Below are positions 1 through 6,529 of a DNA stretch of 64,000 nt, one piece after another (position 1 is the first letter of the stretch; each line of letters opens with the position of its first letter). This stretch comes from NVTR01 sp036479015. GTDB taxonomy: Bacteria > Pseudomonadota > Alphaproteobacteria > Rhodobacterales > Rhodobacteraceae. The translations under genes and the position numbers were made by a program. The stretch spans positions 27,656-91,655 of the forward strand of contig JAZGFB010000006.1 in NCBI GenBank assembly GCA_036479015.1. Direction: 5' to 3'. The notes below the pieces were generated by a model. It did not search any database and was not told where the DNA came from. It saw nothing but the letters and a program-made list of their open reading frames with translations.

Positions 1-365
1 ACGCGCTGGACCGCCCAAAACTGGCCAAGGTCATTGCCCGTTTGGCGCAAGAGACCGGGCATTGCCCACAGCTGTTCATACAGGTGAACACCGGGTCTGA
101 GGTGCAAAAGGCGGGCGTGTTGCCCGCTGATGCGGACGGCTTCATCGCCGACTGCCGCGCCATGGACCTAACCATATCAGGGCTGATGTGCATCCCCCCC
201 GCCAGCACAGATGCAACCAAGCATTTCAATATGTTAGCCGATATCGCCCGCCGTAACGACCTGCCGGAACTGTCCATGGGCATGAGCGCTGATTTTGAAA
301 CAGCCGTGGCCTGTGGCGCCACATATGTCCGGGTTGGGTCGGCCATTTTCGGGGCTCGGGCTTAG
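1..365 (+). CDS. YggS-family pyridoxal phosphate homeostasis protein (C-terminal part)
   Basis: The reading frame is open from base 3 at the window edge, so only the last ~120 residues are present. The residues match the C-terminal half of the YggS/PROSC family, a fold-type III PLP-binding barrel involved in PLP homeostasis with no established catalytic reaction. Recognisable stretches are the strand LFIQVNTG, the helix-strand piece ISGLMCIPP and the phosphate-binding end SMGMSADFETAV followed by VRVGSAIFG, the two most conserved parts of the family. The stop codon overlaps the convergent L,D-transpeptidase stop by two bases. The PLP lysine lies upstream of the window. Confidence 0.9.
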   Translation, partial: ALDRPKLAKVIARLAQETGHCPQLFIQVNTGSEVQKAGVLPADADGFIADCRAMDLTISGLMCIPPASTDATKHFNMLADIARRNDLPELSMGMSADFETAVACGATYVRVGSAIFGARA

Positions 366-856
366 GCCACCAACACCCGCGTTCCCGGTGACACCTGCGC
401 GGCGATCCAGCGCAGTTTTTCCGGGGCAAATGCAACGCAGCCTGCTGTCGGATGGCCCGGTTTGCGCCATTGATGGATGAATATGGCAGAACCTTTGCCC
501 GCATCCGCATCCGGCCAGTTCCAGTCTGTCAGCAGGATCAGATCATACAGCGGATCGGCCCGGCGCAGTTTTTCATGGCTAAAGCCGTGCGGTGCGCGCA
601 CCAACTGGTTGTAATCCGGGTCGGCGCTGTCATCAGACCAACAATCACCGGGGCGCAGGGGGGCGGCCCAACTGTTGGGCGCGGCCATACGGTCGGGGCG
701 ATACAGGCAACCGGTGACCCGGTGAACGCCGCTTGGCGTGGCCCCGTCGCCTTCGTGTTTATTGGTGGTAATGCCACCCCGGCCAATGGTGCAGGGGAAC
801 ATGCGCCCCCGGTAGCGCGCCCCGCTTGGCGTGACCACCAGGTCATTTCTGCTCAC
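362..856 (-). CDS. L,D-transpeptidase family protein (YkuD domain)
   Basis: A 164-residue protein consisting of one YkuD (L,D-transpeptidase catalytic) domain without an obvious signal peptide. The family either crosslinks peptidoglycan peptides through a catalytic cysteine or attaches proteins to it. The active-site segment is visible near the C terminus as IFIHQW followed by GHPTAGCVAF, giving the His, Gly and Cys of the family motif. The usual Ser-x-Gly-Cys is Thr-Ala-Gly-Cys here. It starts with GTG, which overlaps the ribA stop codon in a GTGA arrangement, so the two are probably co-transcribed and translationally coupled. Short family members of this type are often annotated simply as hypothetical or ErfK-like; the substrate cannot be told. 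Confidence 0.88.
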   Translation of the reverse strand: MSRNDLVVTPSGARYRGRMFPCTIGRGGITTNKHEGDGATPSGVHRVTGCLYRPDRMAAPNSWAAPLRPGDCWSDDSADPDYNQLVRAPHGFSHEKLRRADPLYDLILLTDWNWPDADAGKGSAIFIHQWRKPGHPTAGCVAFAPEKLRWIAAQVSPGTRVLVA

Positions 857-1932
857 AATATATGCCCAGATTTCCGCGCTTTGGTCTTTAGGTAATCGGC
901 ATTTAGCGGGTTTTCACCGGCTTTCAGCGGCACCCTTTCGCAAACTTTCACATCGTTTTCCTGCATCATCGCCACTTTGGCAGGGTTGTTTGTTAGCAAT
1001 CGGATCGACGAAAACCCCATATTTTTCAAGATATGCGCGCCAATGCGAAAATCACGTTCGTCATCTTCAAAACCCAACCGGTGGTTGGCCTCTACCGTGT
1101 CAAAACCCTGATCCTGCAAGCTATAGGCCCGCATTTTGTTGGCCAGCCCAATGCCGCGGCCTTCCTGATTAAGATACAGCAAAACCCCGGCGCCCTCGGC
1201 CCCCATCTGGGCCAGTGCGGCGCGTAATTGTGGGCCGCAATCACATTTCAGACTGCCCAGCAGATCACCGGTGAAACAAGCAGAATGCAGGCGTGTCAGC
1301 ACCGGTTTGGCGCGGTCCGGTTGGCCGATTTCAACCGCGTAATGCTCTTCGCCACCATCATCAGGGCGAAAGACATGCACGCGCCCGGCCCTAGACACCG
1401 ACAGCGGCACCCGTGCGCTTACCACCTGATTTAAAACACTTTCCCCATCGTCCAGTTCATCCAAATCTACGCAGGTTAGGCCGTTTTCGCCGGCAATTCT
1501 GGGGCCATCCCCCACCGCAACCACCACAGCCGCCGGCAACAGCCGCGCGGCCTTGGCCAGCGCAATTGCGCCCCGCGCCAATGCCCCATCGCCCCCCCGC
1601 AGGGCCGCCAGCGGCCCCTTGAGCGGATGGCGCAAATCACCCGCCGGGTCGATCAGCGCTGTGATCCAACTGATATCAACATCCCCAGGCACCGTGATGC
1701 GGGAAATATCGCGATCATAGCACCGCACCTTTAATGTTTCGGCCCGGCGTTTGGTGATCGCCAGCACCGGCTGCCCCAATTCGCGCAGGTCAGCCAGGCG
1801 CGCGTCGTCCACCGTTTCAGCCGCGAGCGCCACCGTCGCGACACCGCCTTGCACCAAAACCACAGCCAACCCAGCCCGAAAATCAGAGCGGGCGCGGTTA
1901 AGAAATTCTGCCGGGGTAGGGGTCAGAGACAT
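853..1932 (-). CDS. ribA: GTP cyclohydrolase II (riboflavin biosynthesis)
   Basis: Converts GTP to 2,5-diamino-6-ribosylamino-pyrimidinone phosphate, formate and pyrophosphate, the first step of riboflavin synthesis. The 359-residue protein has the catalytic domain in its C-terminal half: zinc ligands C219, C230 and C232 in ACFTGDLLGSLKCDCG, then LNQEGRGIGL and the GTP-binding LLTNNPAK. The first ~170 residues resemble a worn-down RibB-type domain but lack its acidic active-site cluster, so I do not call DHBP synthase activity. This layout (degenerate N domain plus RibA) is common in alphaproteobacteria. The gene is followed without gap by the L,D-transpeptidase. Confidence 0.94.
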   Translation of the reverse strand: MSLTPTPAEFLNRARSDFRAGLAVVLVQGGVATVALAAETVDDARLADLRELGQPVLAITKRRAETLKVRCYDRDISRITVPGDVDISWITALIDPAGDLRHPLKGPLAALRGGDGALARGAIALAKAARLLPAAVVVAVGDGPRIAGENGLTCVDLDELDDGESVLNQVVSARVPLSVSRAGRVHVFRPDDGGEEHYAVEIGQPDRAKPVLTRLHSACFTGDLLGSLKCDCGPQLRAALAQMGAEGAGVLLYLNQEGRGIGLANKMRAYSLQDQGFDTVEANHRLGFEDDERDFRIGAHILKNMGFSSIRLLTNNPAKVAMMQENDVKVCERVPLKAGENPLNADYLKTKARKSGHIL

Positions 1933-2000
1933 GTCATTTCCGTTATTATTCCCCGCCGATCTAGCGGGTTCCGCCTAATTATGAAACATTTACCGCCTAT

Positions 2001-2031
2001 TTGACACGTCCGCGTGAGGCAATTGTTGTAA
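2001..2031 (+). promoter_or_regulatory. Candidate sigma-70-like promoter for the response regulator
   Basis: A perfect -35 hexamer TTGACA lies at 2001-2006, about 90 bases before the response regulator start. The -10 region downstream is weaker; TTGTAA at 2026-2031 gives a 19-base spacer and TGTTGT at 2024-2029 gives 17. The TTG of this box also opens a longer in-frame reading frame into the gene, which I regard as accidental. Assignment is by eye only. Confidence 0.35.
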
Positions 2032-2093
2032 ATCTTGTGCCACGACAACATGTCTTCCATGTCTTAGACAGGACGAAAAGGGAGAATGCCAAA

Positions 2094-2780
2094 ATGGCCA
2101 CGCTAAAAAAGATACTTTTGGTTGATGATGACGATGATTTGCGCGAGGCACTGAGCGAACAGCTGATGATGACCGAAGATTTCGACGTGTTCGAAGCCGA
2201 CAGCGGTGCCACCGCGATCGTGAAGGCCAAGGAAGCCATCTATGATCTGGTGATCCTGGATGTGGGGCTGCCCGACACTGACGGGCGCGAATTGTGCCGT
2301 CGGATGCGCAAGCAAAACATCAAATGCCCAATTGTGATGCTGACGGGCCATGATTCGGACTCTGACACAATTCTGGGTTTGGATGCGGGCGCCAATGACT
2401 ATGTGTCCAAGCCGTTCAAGTTCCCGGTTCTGCTGGCCCGTATTCGCGCACAACTGCGCCAGCATGAGCAATCAGAAGACGCGGTGTTCCAGCTGGGGCC
2501 TTACACGTTTAAACCATCCGTAAAGATGCTAATTACCGAGGATGACAAGAAAATTCGGCTTACCGAAAAGGAAGCGAACATCCTGAAATTTCTTTACCGC
2601 GCCTCTGAAGGTGTGGTCGCGCGCGACGTGCTGCTGCACGAGGTTTGGGGCTATAATGCCGGTGTTACGACCCACACATTAGAGACACATATCTACCGTC
2701 TTCGTCAAAAAATAGAACCAGATCCGTCAAATGCGCGCCTTCTTGTGACCGAAAGTGGCGGTTATAGATTGGTAGCATAA
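2094..2780 (+). CDS. OmpR-family DNA-binding response regulator
   Basis: A 228-residue two-component response regulator. The receiver domain (about residues 5-120) has the acidic pair D11/D12, the phospho-acceptor D56 in VILDVGLP, T84 in VMLTG and K106 in SKPF. The C-terminal winged-helix domain (about 130-226) shows RLTEKEANILKFL and ends THTLETHIYRLRQKI...GGYRLV, typical of OmpR/PhoB effectors. I chose ATG 2094 because GGAGA sits 8 bases upstream, whereas the longer frame begins with the TTG of a -35 box. No histidine kinase is adjacent, so the cognate sensor and regulon are unknown. A strong terminator follows. Confidence 0.93.
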   Translation: MATLKKILLVDDDDDLREALSEQLMMTEDFDVFEADSGATAIVKAKEAIYDLVILDVGLPDTDGRELCRRMRKQNIKCPIVMLTGHDSDSDTILGLDAGANDYVSKPFKFPVLLARIRAQLRQHEQSEDAVFQLGPYTFKPSVKMLITEDDKKIRLTEKEANILKFLYRASEGVVARDVLLHEVWGYNAGVTTHTLETHIYRLRQKIEPDPSNARLLVTESGGYRLVA

Positions 2781-2832
2781 CGCATCCCCTTGTGATGTCG
2801 GGGTTATGGCATCACACCTCCCTGTTGAACTG

Positions 2833-2858
2833 GCCCGGCCTTGCGCCGGGTCTTTTTT
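2833..2858 (+). terminator. Rho-independent terminator after the response regulator
   Basis: Stem CCCGGC (2834-2839) pairs with GCCGGG (2845-2850) around a 5-base loop and is followed by a T run at 2851-2858. It is placed correctly to end the response regulator transcript. The 3' half of this element is repeated exactly at 4602-4620. Confidence 0.85.
2838..2856 (+). repeat. 19-nt direct repeat, left copy (inside terminator)
   Basis: The 19 bases from the end of the left stem arm through the first Ts of the terminator recur identically at 4602-4620 in the same orientation. The two copies bracket the SOS polymerase cassette. This is what target duplication or a recombination event at the terminator would leave. 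Confidence 0.7.
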
Positions 2859-2918
2859 TGGGGGGTGTTATGGTGTCCTTTATTTGTTTCTGGGCGGGAA
2901 AATTCCTATGGATCCGGA

Positions 2919-4133
2919 TCAACCCTTTTCAAAAAAACCAGGGTGATCCTGTTGGTCGCCATATGTAATCACCCGGGATTTATACCGCTGGTTAATATGA
3001 TCCACTACTGCGGCAAGCTTTTCGTTCCGGCTTTGGGTGGCCGCTTGCAATGGCAGGAACAGTTCGCCAGATCGCAGATGAAGCGGTAGAACGTTACCAA
3101 GATGCACGCTAATAGAGCCAATAACACGTGGCCGCTGTGCCATCATTTCCGCAAAGAGCAGCATGTATATAGCAAGGATTGCCCTGGTGTCCTGTGTGGC
3201 CGTTACCGTCCTTGACCCAGACCAACCACCTTTGGGCAAGAACTGTGCGCGAAGACTGAAGCGGCGCGCGCAATAGGCGTCGCGCCGCATCCGCTCGGCA
3301 GATTTTTCTGTCAACCAGCGGCCGACAAGCAAAGCTTTTTCCGGGGGGCGGTATGCCGGGGCCAACACTTTTGAATTACCGTACCCATTGCGCTTAGTGG
3401 CAAGCAGGGGAATATCTGCGCCTTGCAGGGCGCGTATAAACCGTTCGCCTTCAACCGAGTTCCATATTTTGCGGGCATGGCGGGGGTCCAGGTCATAAAG
3501 CGCTGATACGTTCCAGATCATTGCCCGTTGCAGCCGTCGCCTAATGCCACGCGATATTCCGGGCAGATCATCCATTTTCAGATGTGCGATGCGCTTGGGC
3601 ATGTTGTCCGCAGACAGCCATTGCAGCCCATCGGGCTTTTCCAACTTACCTGCAATCTTTGCCAACAGATGGTTGGGGCCAATACCAATTGAGCAACGCA
3701 GTTCTGAACCTACCTGTTCACATATTGCCGCCTTTAGCTGGCGCCCCAATGCCAGTGCGCCATCATGGGTGCTGGTAGGTCCCCCCAGGGCGACCTGAAA
3801 CTCATCTATTGACCGAATGTGTTCCAATTCGGCCAGTTCATCAATCGTTTCTGCTATTTTTTGGTTTATCCGCACATACAGGCGATGCCGACTGGGACGA
3901 AAGACAATACCAGCACACAGGCGTTTTGCTTCATAAACCCGTGTCCCAACGCCGACACCAAATGCCTTGGCCTCATAGCTGGCTGCAACCACTGCCCCCG
4001 AGTCGGCGGATATGGCGGTGATGGCCAGGGGGCGGCCCCGTAGGGATGGGTCCATCTGCTGCTCTACAGAGGCAAAAAAGCTATTCATATCAATATAAAG
4101 GGTACGAAAAAGGGTCACGACCAAAGAATCCAT
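2919..4133 (-). CDS. Y-family DNA polymerase, DinB-like (often mislabelled ImpB)
   Basis: A 404-residue translesion polymerase related to DinB/UmuC. The palm carries the metal ligands D15 (LYIDMNSFFASVEQQ) and D110/E111 (RSIDEF), and the helix-hairpin-helix region is near SIGIGPNHLLAKIAGKLEKP and MDDLPGISRGIRRRL. It differs clearly from the classical pol IV at 53730-54983. Family members are frequently annotated as type VI secretion ImpB, which is a name confusion. No strong ribosome-binding site precedes the ATG at 4133; GTG 4118 is an alternative start. A LexA box at 4153-4167 lies 20 bases upstream, so SOS induction is very likely. C-terminal half (about 250-400) is less typical of pol IV little-finger domains. 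Confidence 0.85.
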   Translation of the reverse strand: MDSLVVTLFRTLYIDMNSFFASVEQQMDPSLRGRPLAITAISADSGAVVAASYEAKAFGVGVGTRVYEAKRLCAGIVFRPSRHRLYVRINQKIAETIDELAELEHIRSIDEFQVALGGPTSTHDGALALGRQLKAAICEQVGSELRCSIGIGPNHLLAKIAGKLEKPDGLQWLSADNMPKRIAHLKMDDLPGISRGIRRRLQRAMIWNVSALYDLDPRHARKIWNSVEGERFIRALQGADIPLLATKRNGYGNSKVLAPAYRPPEKALLVGRWLTEKSAERMRRDAYCARRFSLRAQFLPKGGWSGSRTVTATQDTRAILAIYMLLFAEMMAQRPRVIGSISVHLGNVLPLHLRSGELFLPLQAATQSRNEKLAAVVDHINQRYKSRVITYGDQQDHPGFFEKG

Positions 4134-4134
4134 C

Positions 4135-4163
4135 TTGATATTACCAACATATGTTCCTACTTT
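4135..4163 (+). promoter_or_regulatory. Promoter of the 101-residue SOS gene (predicted leaderless)
   Basis: TTGATA at 4135-4140 and TACTTT at 4158-4163 are separated by exactly 17 bases. A start point about 7 bases after the -10 falls on the ATG at 4170, so the message would carry no leader. This agrees with the absence of any Shine-Dalgarno sequence there. Confidence 0.55.
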
Positions 4164-4167
4164 GTTC
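4153..4167 (+). promoter_or_regulatory. LexA operator (alphaproteobacterial SOS box)
   Basis: GTTC (4153-4156), seven bases, GTTC (4164-4167): an exact match to the direct-repeat GTTC-N7-GTTC operator known for LexA of Rhodobacter and rhizobia. It overlaps the predicted -10 of the rightward gene and sits 20 bases from the start of the leftward polymerase, so one bound LexA could repress both. Confidence 0.85.
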
Positions 4168-4169
4168 TC

Positions 4170-4475
4170 ATGGTCGAGTACAAGAAAAAATTAGGAAATG
4201 TTGCCTTTGGTGGCGCTTGGAGTGAAGAGCTTTTGGTGCGTAATGCACTGTCTGAGGTGATGACAGTGTTGCACCGTGCTGCGGATGAATGCACTGAGCG
4301 CGATGTGTCTGATGGTACGTTAATGGATGCCCTTGGTTATGTACGGGACAATGTAGAAAAGGGGCCGATGCTGGTGGCTGGGTTGCAGGAATCATTGTTA
4401 GAGCCGAACCAAAGCCTGCGGCAGGAAGCCGTGAAGCGGTATGTTTCCATGATTGCCCAGTGGGCTGGGGTATAA
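4170..4475 (+). CDS. Unknown 101-residue protein, divergent partner of the SOS polymerase
   Basis: I do not recognise a family. The predicted protein is soluble, with a charged N terminus (MVEYKKKLGNVAFGG) and mostly helical content; there is no membrane segment, signal peptide or Cys cluster. The ATG stands three bases after the LexA box and has no ribosome-binding site, which fits a leaderless transcript from the promoter at 4135-4163. The shared operator and divergent arrangement suggest a role in the DNA-damage response together with the Y-family polymerase, but this is inference from position only. A later start at M31 (4260) would remove the first 30 residues and is less likely given the promoter position. 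Confidence 0.65.
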   Translation: MVEYKKKLGNVAFGGAWSEELLVRNALSEVMTVLHRAADECTERDVSDGTLMDALGYVRDNVEKGPMLVAGLQESLLEPNQSLRQEAVKRYVSMIAQWAGV

Positions 4476-4557
4476 GAAACAACCGGTATGCGGGCATCCT
4501 TTTAAAACAAAAGATAGGCTTGAAGCAGAGCAATGAATACTAAAAGAATTCCCCCCC

Positions 4558-4601
4558 ATGCCCTTCCGCCTTGCCACCTGAAATATCAATTCCGTCCGCC
4601 T
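4558..4601 (+). pseudogene. 5' remnant of an xth (exonuclease III) gene
   Basis: Forty-four bases repeat the start of the intact xth at 5717. Translated they read MPFRLAT-stop-NINSVRL, against MPFTLATWNINSVRL in the working gene; the TGG codon for Trp8 has become TGA. Homology stops after codon 15, where the 19-nt terminator-derived repeat begins. The fragment is therefore a truncated, inactivated copy and cannot be expressed. Confidence 0.8.
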
Positions 4602-4620
4602 GCCTTGCGCCGGGTCTTTT
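4602..4620 (+). repeat. 19-nt direct repeat, right copy
   Basis: Identical to 2838-2856 inside the response-regulator terminator, but the left stem arm is missing, so this copy cannot fold as a terminator. It immediately follows the xth remnant and marks the right edge of the SOS cassette. Confidence 0.7.
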
Positions 4621-4679
4621 CCGCACGGCATTGACTGAAATCGCTTTCCTGCTAACTGTTGCGAAAAAGCGGGGCGGGC

Positions 4680-5663
4680 GTGGTCAAAAAACTTATTCTC
4701 TGGGCGATTGTCATCATTTTTGGCACCGTTTTAGGGTTTCGCGGTGCCGCAGGATTACGTGAAACTGCGATGGTGGACGACATGGTTCCCAATCAGGGAC
4801 GGATGGTTTCCACCGCAATGGGCGATATTTACCTGGAAGAAAACGGCCCCGCGGACGGCATCCCGGTTTTGCTGGTGCATGGCTCAATTGGCTGGGCCGG
4901 TCTGTGGCGCGAAACCTCGCAAGCGCTGGCGGCGGCCGGATACCGCGCCATTGCCTTTGACATGCCGCCAATGGGGTTTTCACAGCGTGACGCCGGCCAT
5001 GATTATGGCCGCGAAAACCAAGCGCGCCGGGTGCTGGCGCTGGTGGATGCATTGGCGATAAAGCCGCAATTGGTTGCCCATTCCTTTGGCGCCGGTGCTG
5101 CCACGGAAGCGGTGATGATGGCACCGGATGCCTTTGCCGGGTTGGTTTTGGTGGATGCGGCCCTTGGCCTTGGCGCGCTAGATGCCACGCCCAAGTTACA
5201 TTGGGCGCTACGCCCACAGGCGGTGCGCGAAGCCCTGATATCTCTTTCCGTGACCAACCCGTTGGCAACAAAAACCCTGTTGGCACAATTTCTGCATAGA
5301 AAAGACCGGGCCAACGACTATTATGTTGGTATATTGCAGGAACCGATGGCGTTGGTTGGCACCACCGCAGAAGCGGCACATTGGCTGCCAACGCTGCTTG
5401 TTGCCCCGACCGATGCACGCAGCAGAAAGTTGGAAAATTTTGCCGGTATTGCCGTGCCCGTCGCGATTATCTGGGGTGAGCAGGACACCGCGACCCCGCC
5501 GGATCAGGCGCATCAACTTGTTGAAATCATCAGCCCCGGCCAGCCCGGCGGCAATGTGCACCTGACCATGCTGCCAAATGTTGGCCATATCCCGCAAATA
5601 GAAGATCCGGCGCAGTTCAACGCCGCCCTGATAAGCACACTCCTGGGTATGGAAAACCAGTAG
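4680..5663 (+). CDS. Alpha/beta hydrolase, membrane-anchored
   Basis: About 327 residues from GTG 4680, preceded by a G-rich stretch; a longer TTG start at 4659 is possible. Residues 1-20 (MVKKLILWAIVIIFGTVLGF) form a signal anchor. The hydrolase fold follows: oxyanion region VHGSIGWAG, nucleophile Ser in VAHSFGAG (about residue 135), acid in IIWGEQDTATPP and His in NVGHIPQIEDP. The family covers esterases, lipases, epoxide hydrolases and C-C hydrolases, so the substrate is open. The nucleophile elbow is Ala-His-Ser-Phe-Gly, with Ala in place of the first Gly of G-x-S-x-G. It lies 54 bases upstream of xth in the same direction and may share its transcript. Confidence 0.85.
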   Translation: MVKKLILWAIVIIFGTVLGFRGAAGLRETAMVDDMVPNQGRMVSTAMGDIYLEENGPADGIPVLLVHGSIGWAGLWRETSQALAAAGYRAIAFDMPPMGFSQRDAGHDYGRENQARRVLALVDALAIKPQLVAHSFGAGAATEAVMMAPDAFAGLVLVDAALGLGALDATPKLHWALRPQAVREALISLSVTNPLATKTLLAQFLHRKDRANDYYVGILQEPMALVGTTAEAAHWLPTLLVAPTDARSRKLENFAGIAVPVAIIWGEQDTATPPDQAHQLVEIISPGQPGGNVHLTMLPNVGHIPQIEDPAQFNAALISTLLGMENQ

Positions 5664-5716
5664 TTGAACATCCCGCGAATTATGCGATTCTAATAGCGAA
5701 GCAAGGAACCCCAACA

Positions 5717-6505
5717 ATGCCATTCACCCTAGCCACCTGGAACATCAATTCCGTCCGCCTACGTGAACCCTTGGTGCTAAAACTGCTGGCGGAGCATGGC
5801 CCCGACATTCTGTGCTTGCAGGAATGCAAAAGCCCGGCCGAGCTGATCCCCACTGAAAGTTTTGAAGCCATGGGGTATGTGCACCGCGTTGTGCGTGGCC
5901 AAAAGGGCTATAATGGTGTGATAATCCTGTCGAAATTGCCGATGGTTGAGGCCGGTGCCGAAGATTTCGTCAACCTTGGCCATGCCCGCCATATCGCGGG
6001 AAAACTGGAAAACGGCGTCACCATCCACAATTTTTACGTGCCCGCTGGTGGCGACAAACCCGACCGTGATGTGAACGAAAAATTCGGCCAAAAGCTGGAT
6101 TACCTGACCGAGATGCGCGACTATTTCCACGCCAACAGGCCGGAAAAATCCATACTGGTGGGTGACCTGAACATCGCGCCGCGCGAAGATGATGTCTGGA
6201 GCCATAAGAAGCTGCTGAAAATCGTCAGCCACACCCCAATAGAGGTCGAGCATTTGGCGCAAACCCAAGACGCAGGCGGCTGGGTGGATGTGACACGCAA
6301 AGACATCCCCGACGGCCAGCTTTATTCCTGGTGGTCGTACCGCGCCCGTGATTGGGACGCCGCCGACAAAGGCCGCCGCCTTGATCACATCTGGGCGACA
6401 CCTGATATTGTGAACGCCTCGCACAGTTCACGCGTTGAACGGGCCGTGCGCGGCTGGGAAAAACCAAGCGACCACGCACCAGTATTTGCCACATTTGATT
6501 TATAG
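5717..6505 (+). CDS. xth: Exodeoxyribonuclease III (AP endonuclease)
   Basis: A 262-residue Mg-dependent exonuclease/AP endonuclease of base-excision repair. The family motifs are present in order: ATWNINSVR at the N terminus, LCLQECK (catalytic Glu), GYNGVIILSK, LVGDLNIAPREDDVW (Asp/Asn pair), GRRLDHIWAT and the terminal SDHAPVFATF with the catalytic Asp-His. Full length, with AAGGAA upstream of the ATG. A truncated copy of its first 15 codons lies 1.1 kb upstream at 4558. It is followed after 24 bases by the FAD oxidoreductase. Confidence 0.95.
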   Translation: MPFTLATWNINSVRLREPLVLKLLAEHGPDILCLQECKSPAELIPTESFEAMGYVHRVVRGQKGYNGVIILSKLPMVEAGAEDFVNLGHARHIAGKLENGVTIHNFYVPAGGDKPDRDVNEKFGQKLDYLTEMRDYFHANRPEKSILVGDLNIAPREDDVWSHKKLLKIVSHTPIEVEHLAQTQDAGGWVDVTRKDIPDGQLYSWWSYRARDWDAADKGRRLDHIWATPDIVNASHSSRVERAVRGWEKPSDHAPVFATFDL

Positions 6506-6529
6506 GACTGTTTCTAAAAGGAATTTGAT

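Noticed and set aside
853..1932. Bifunctional RibBA
   Set aside because: The N-terminal half lacks the acidic active-site cluster of DHBP synthase.
2001..2093. Longer N terminus of the response regulator from TTG 2001
   Set aside because: The TTG belongs to a perfect -35 hexamer and the family N terminus begins at ATG 2094 with its own RBS.
2919..4133. Type VI secretion ImpB reading of the Y-family polymerase
   Set aside because: The D15 and D110/E111 polymerase ligands and thumb motifs identify a DinB-like polymerase; the ImpB name refers to an UmuC homologue.
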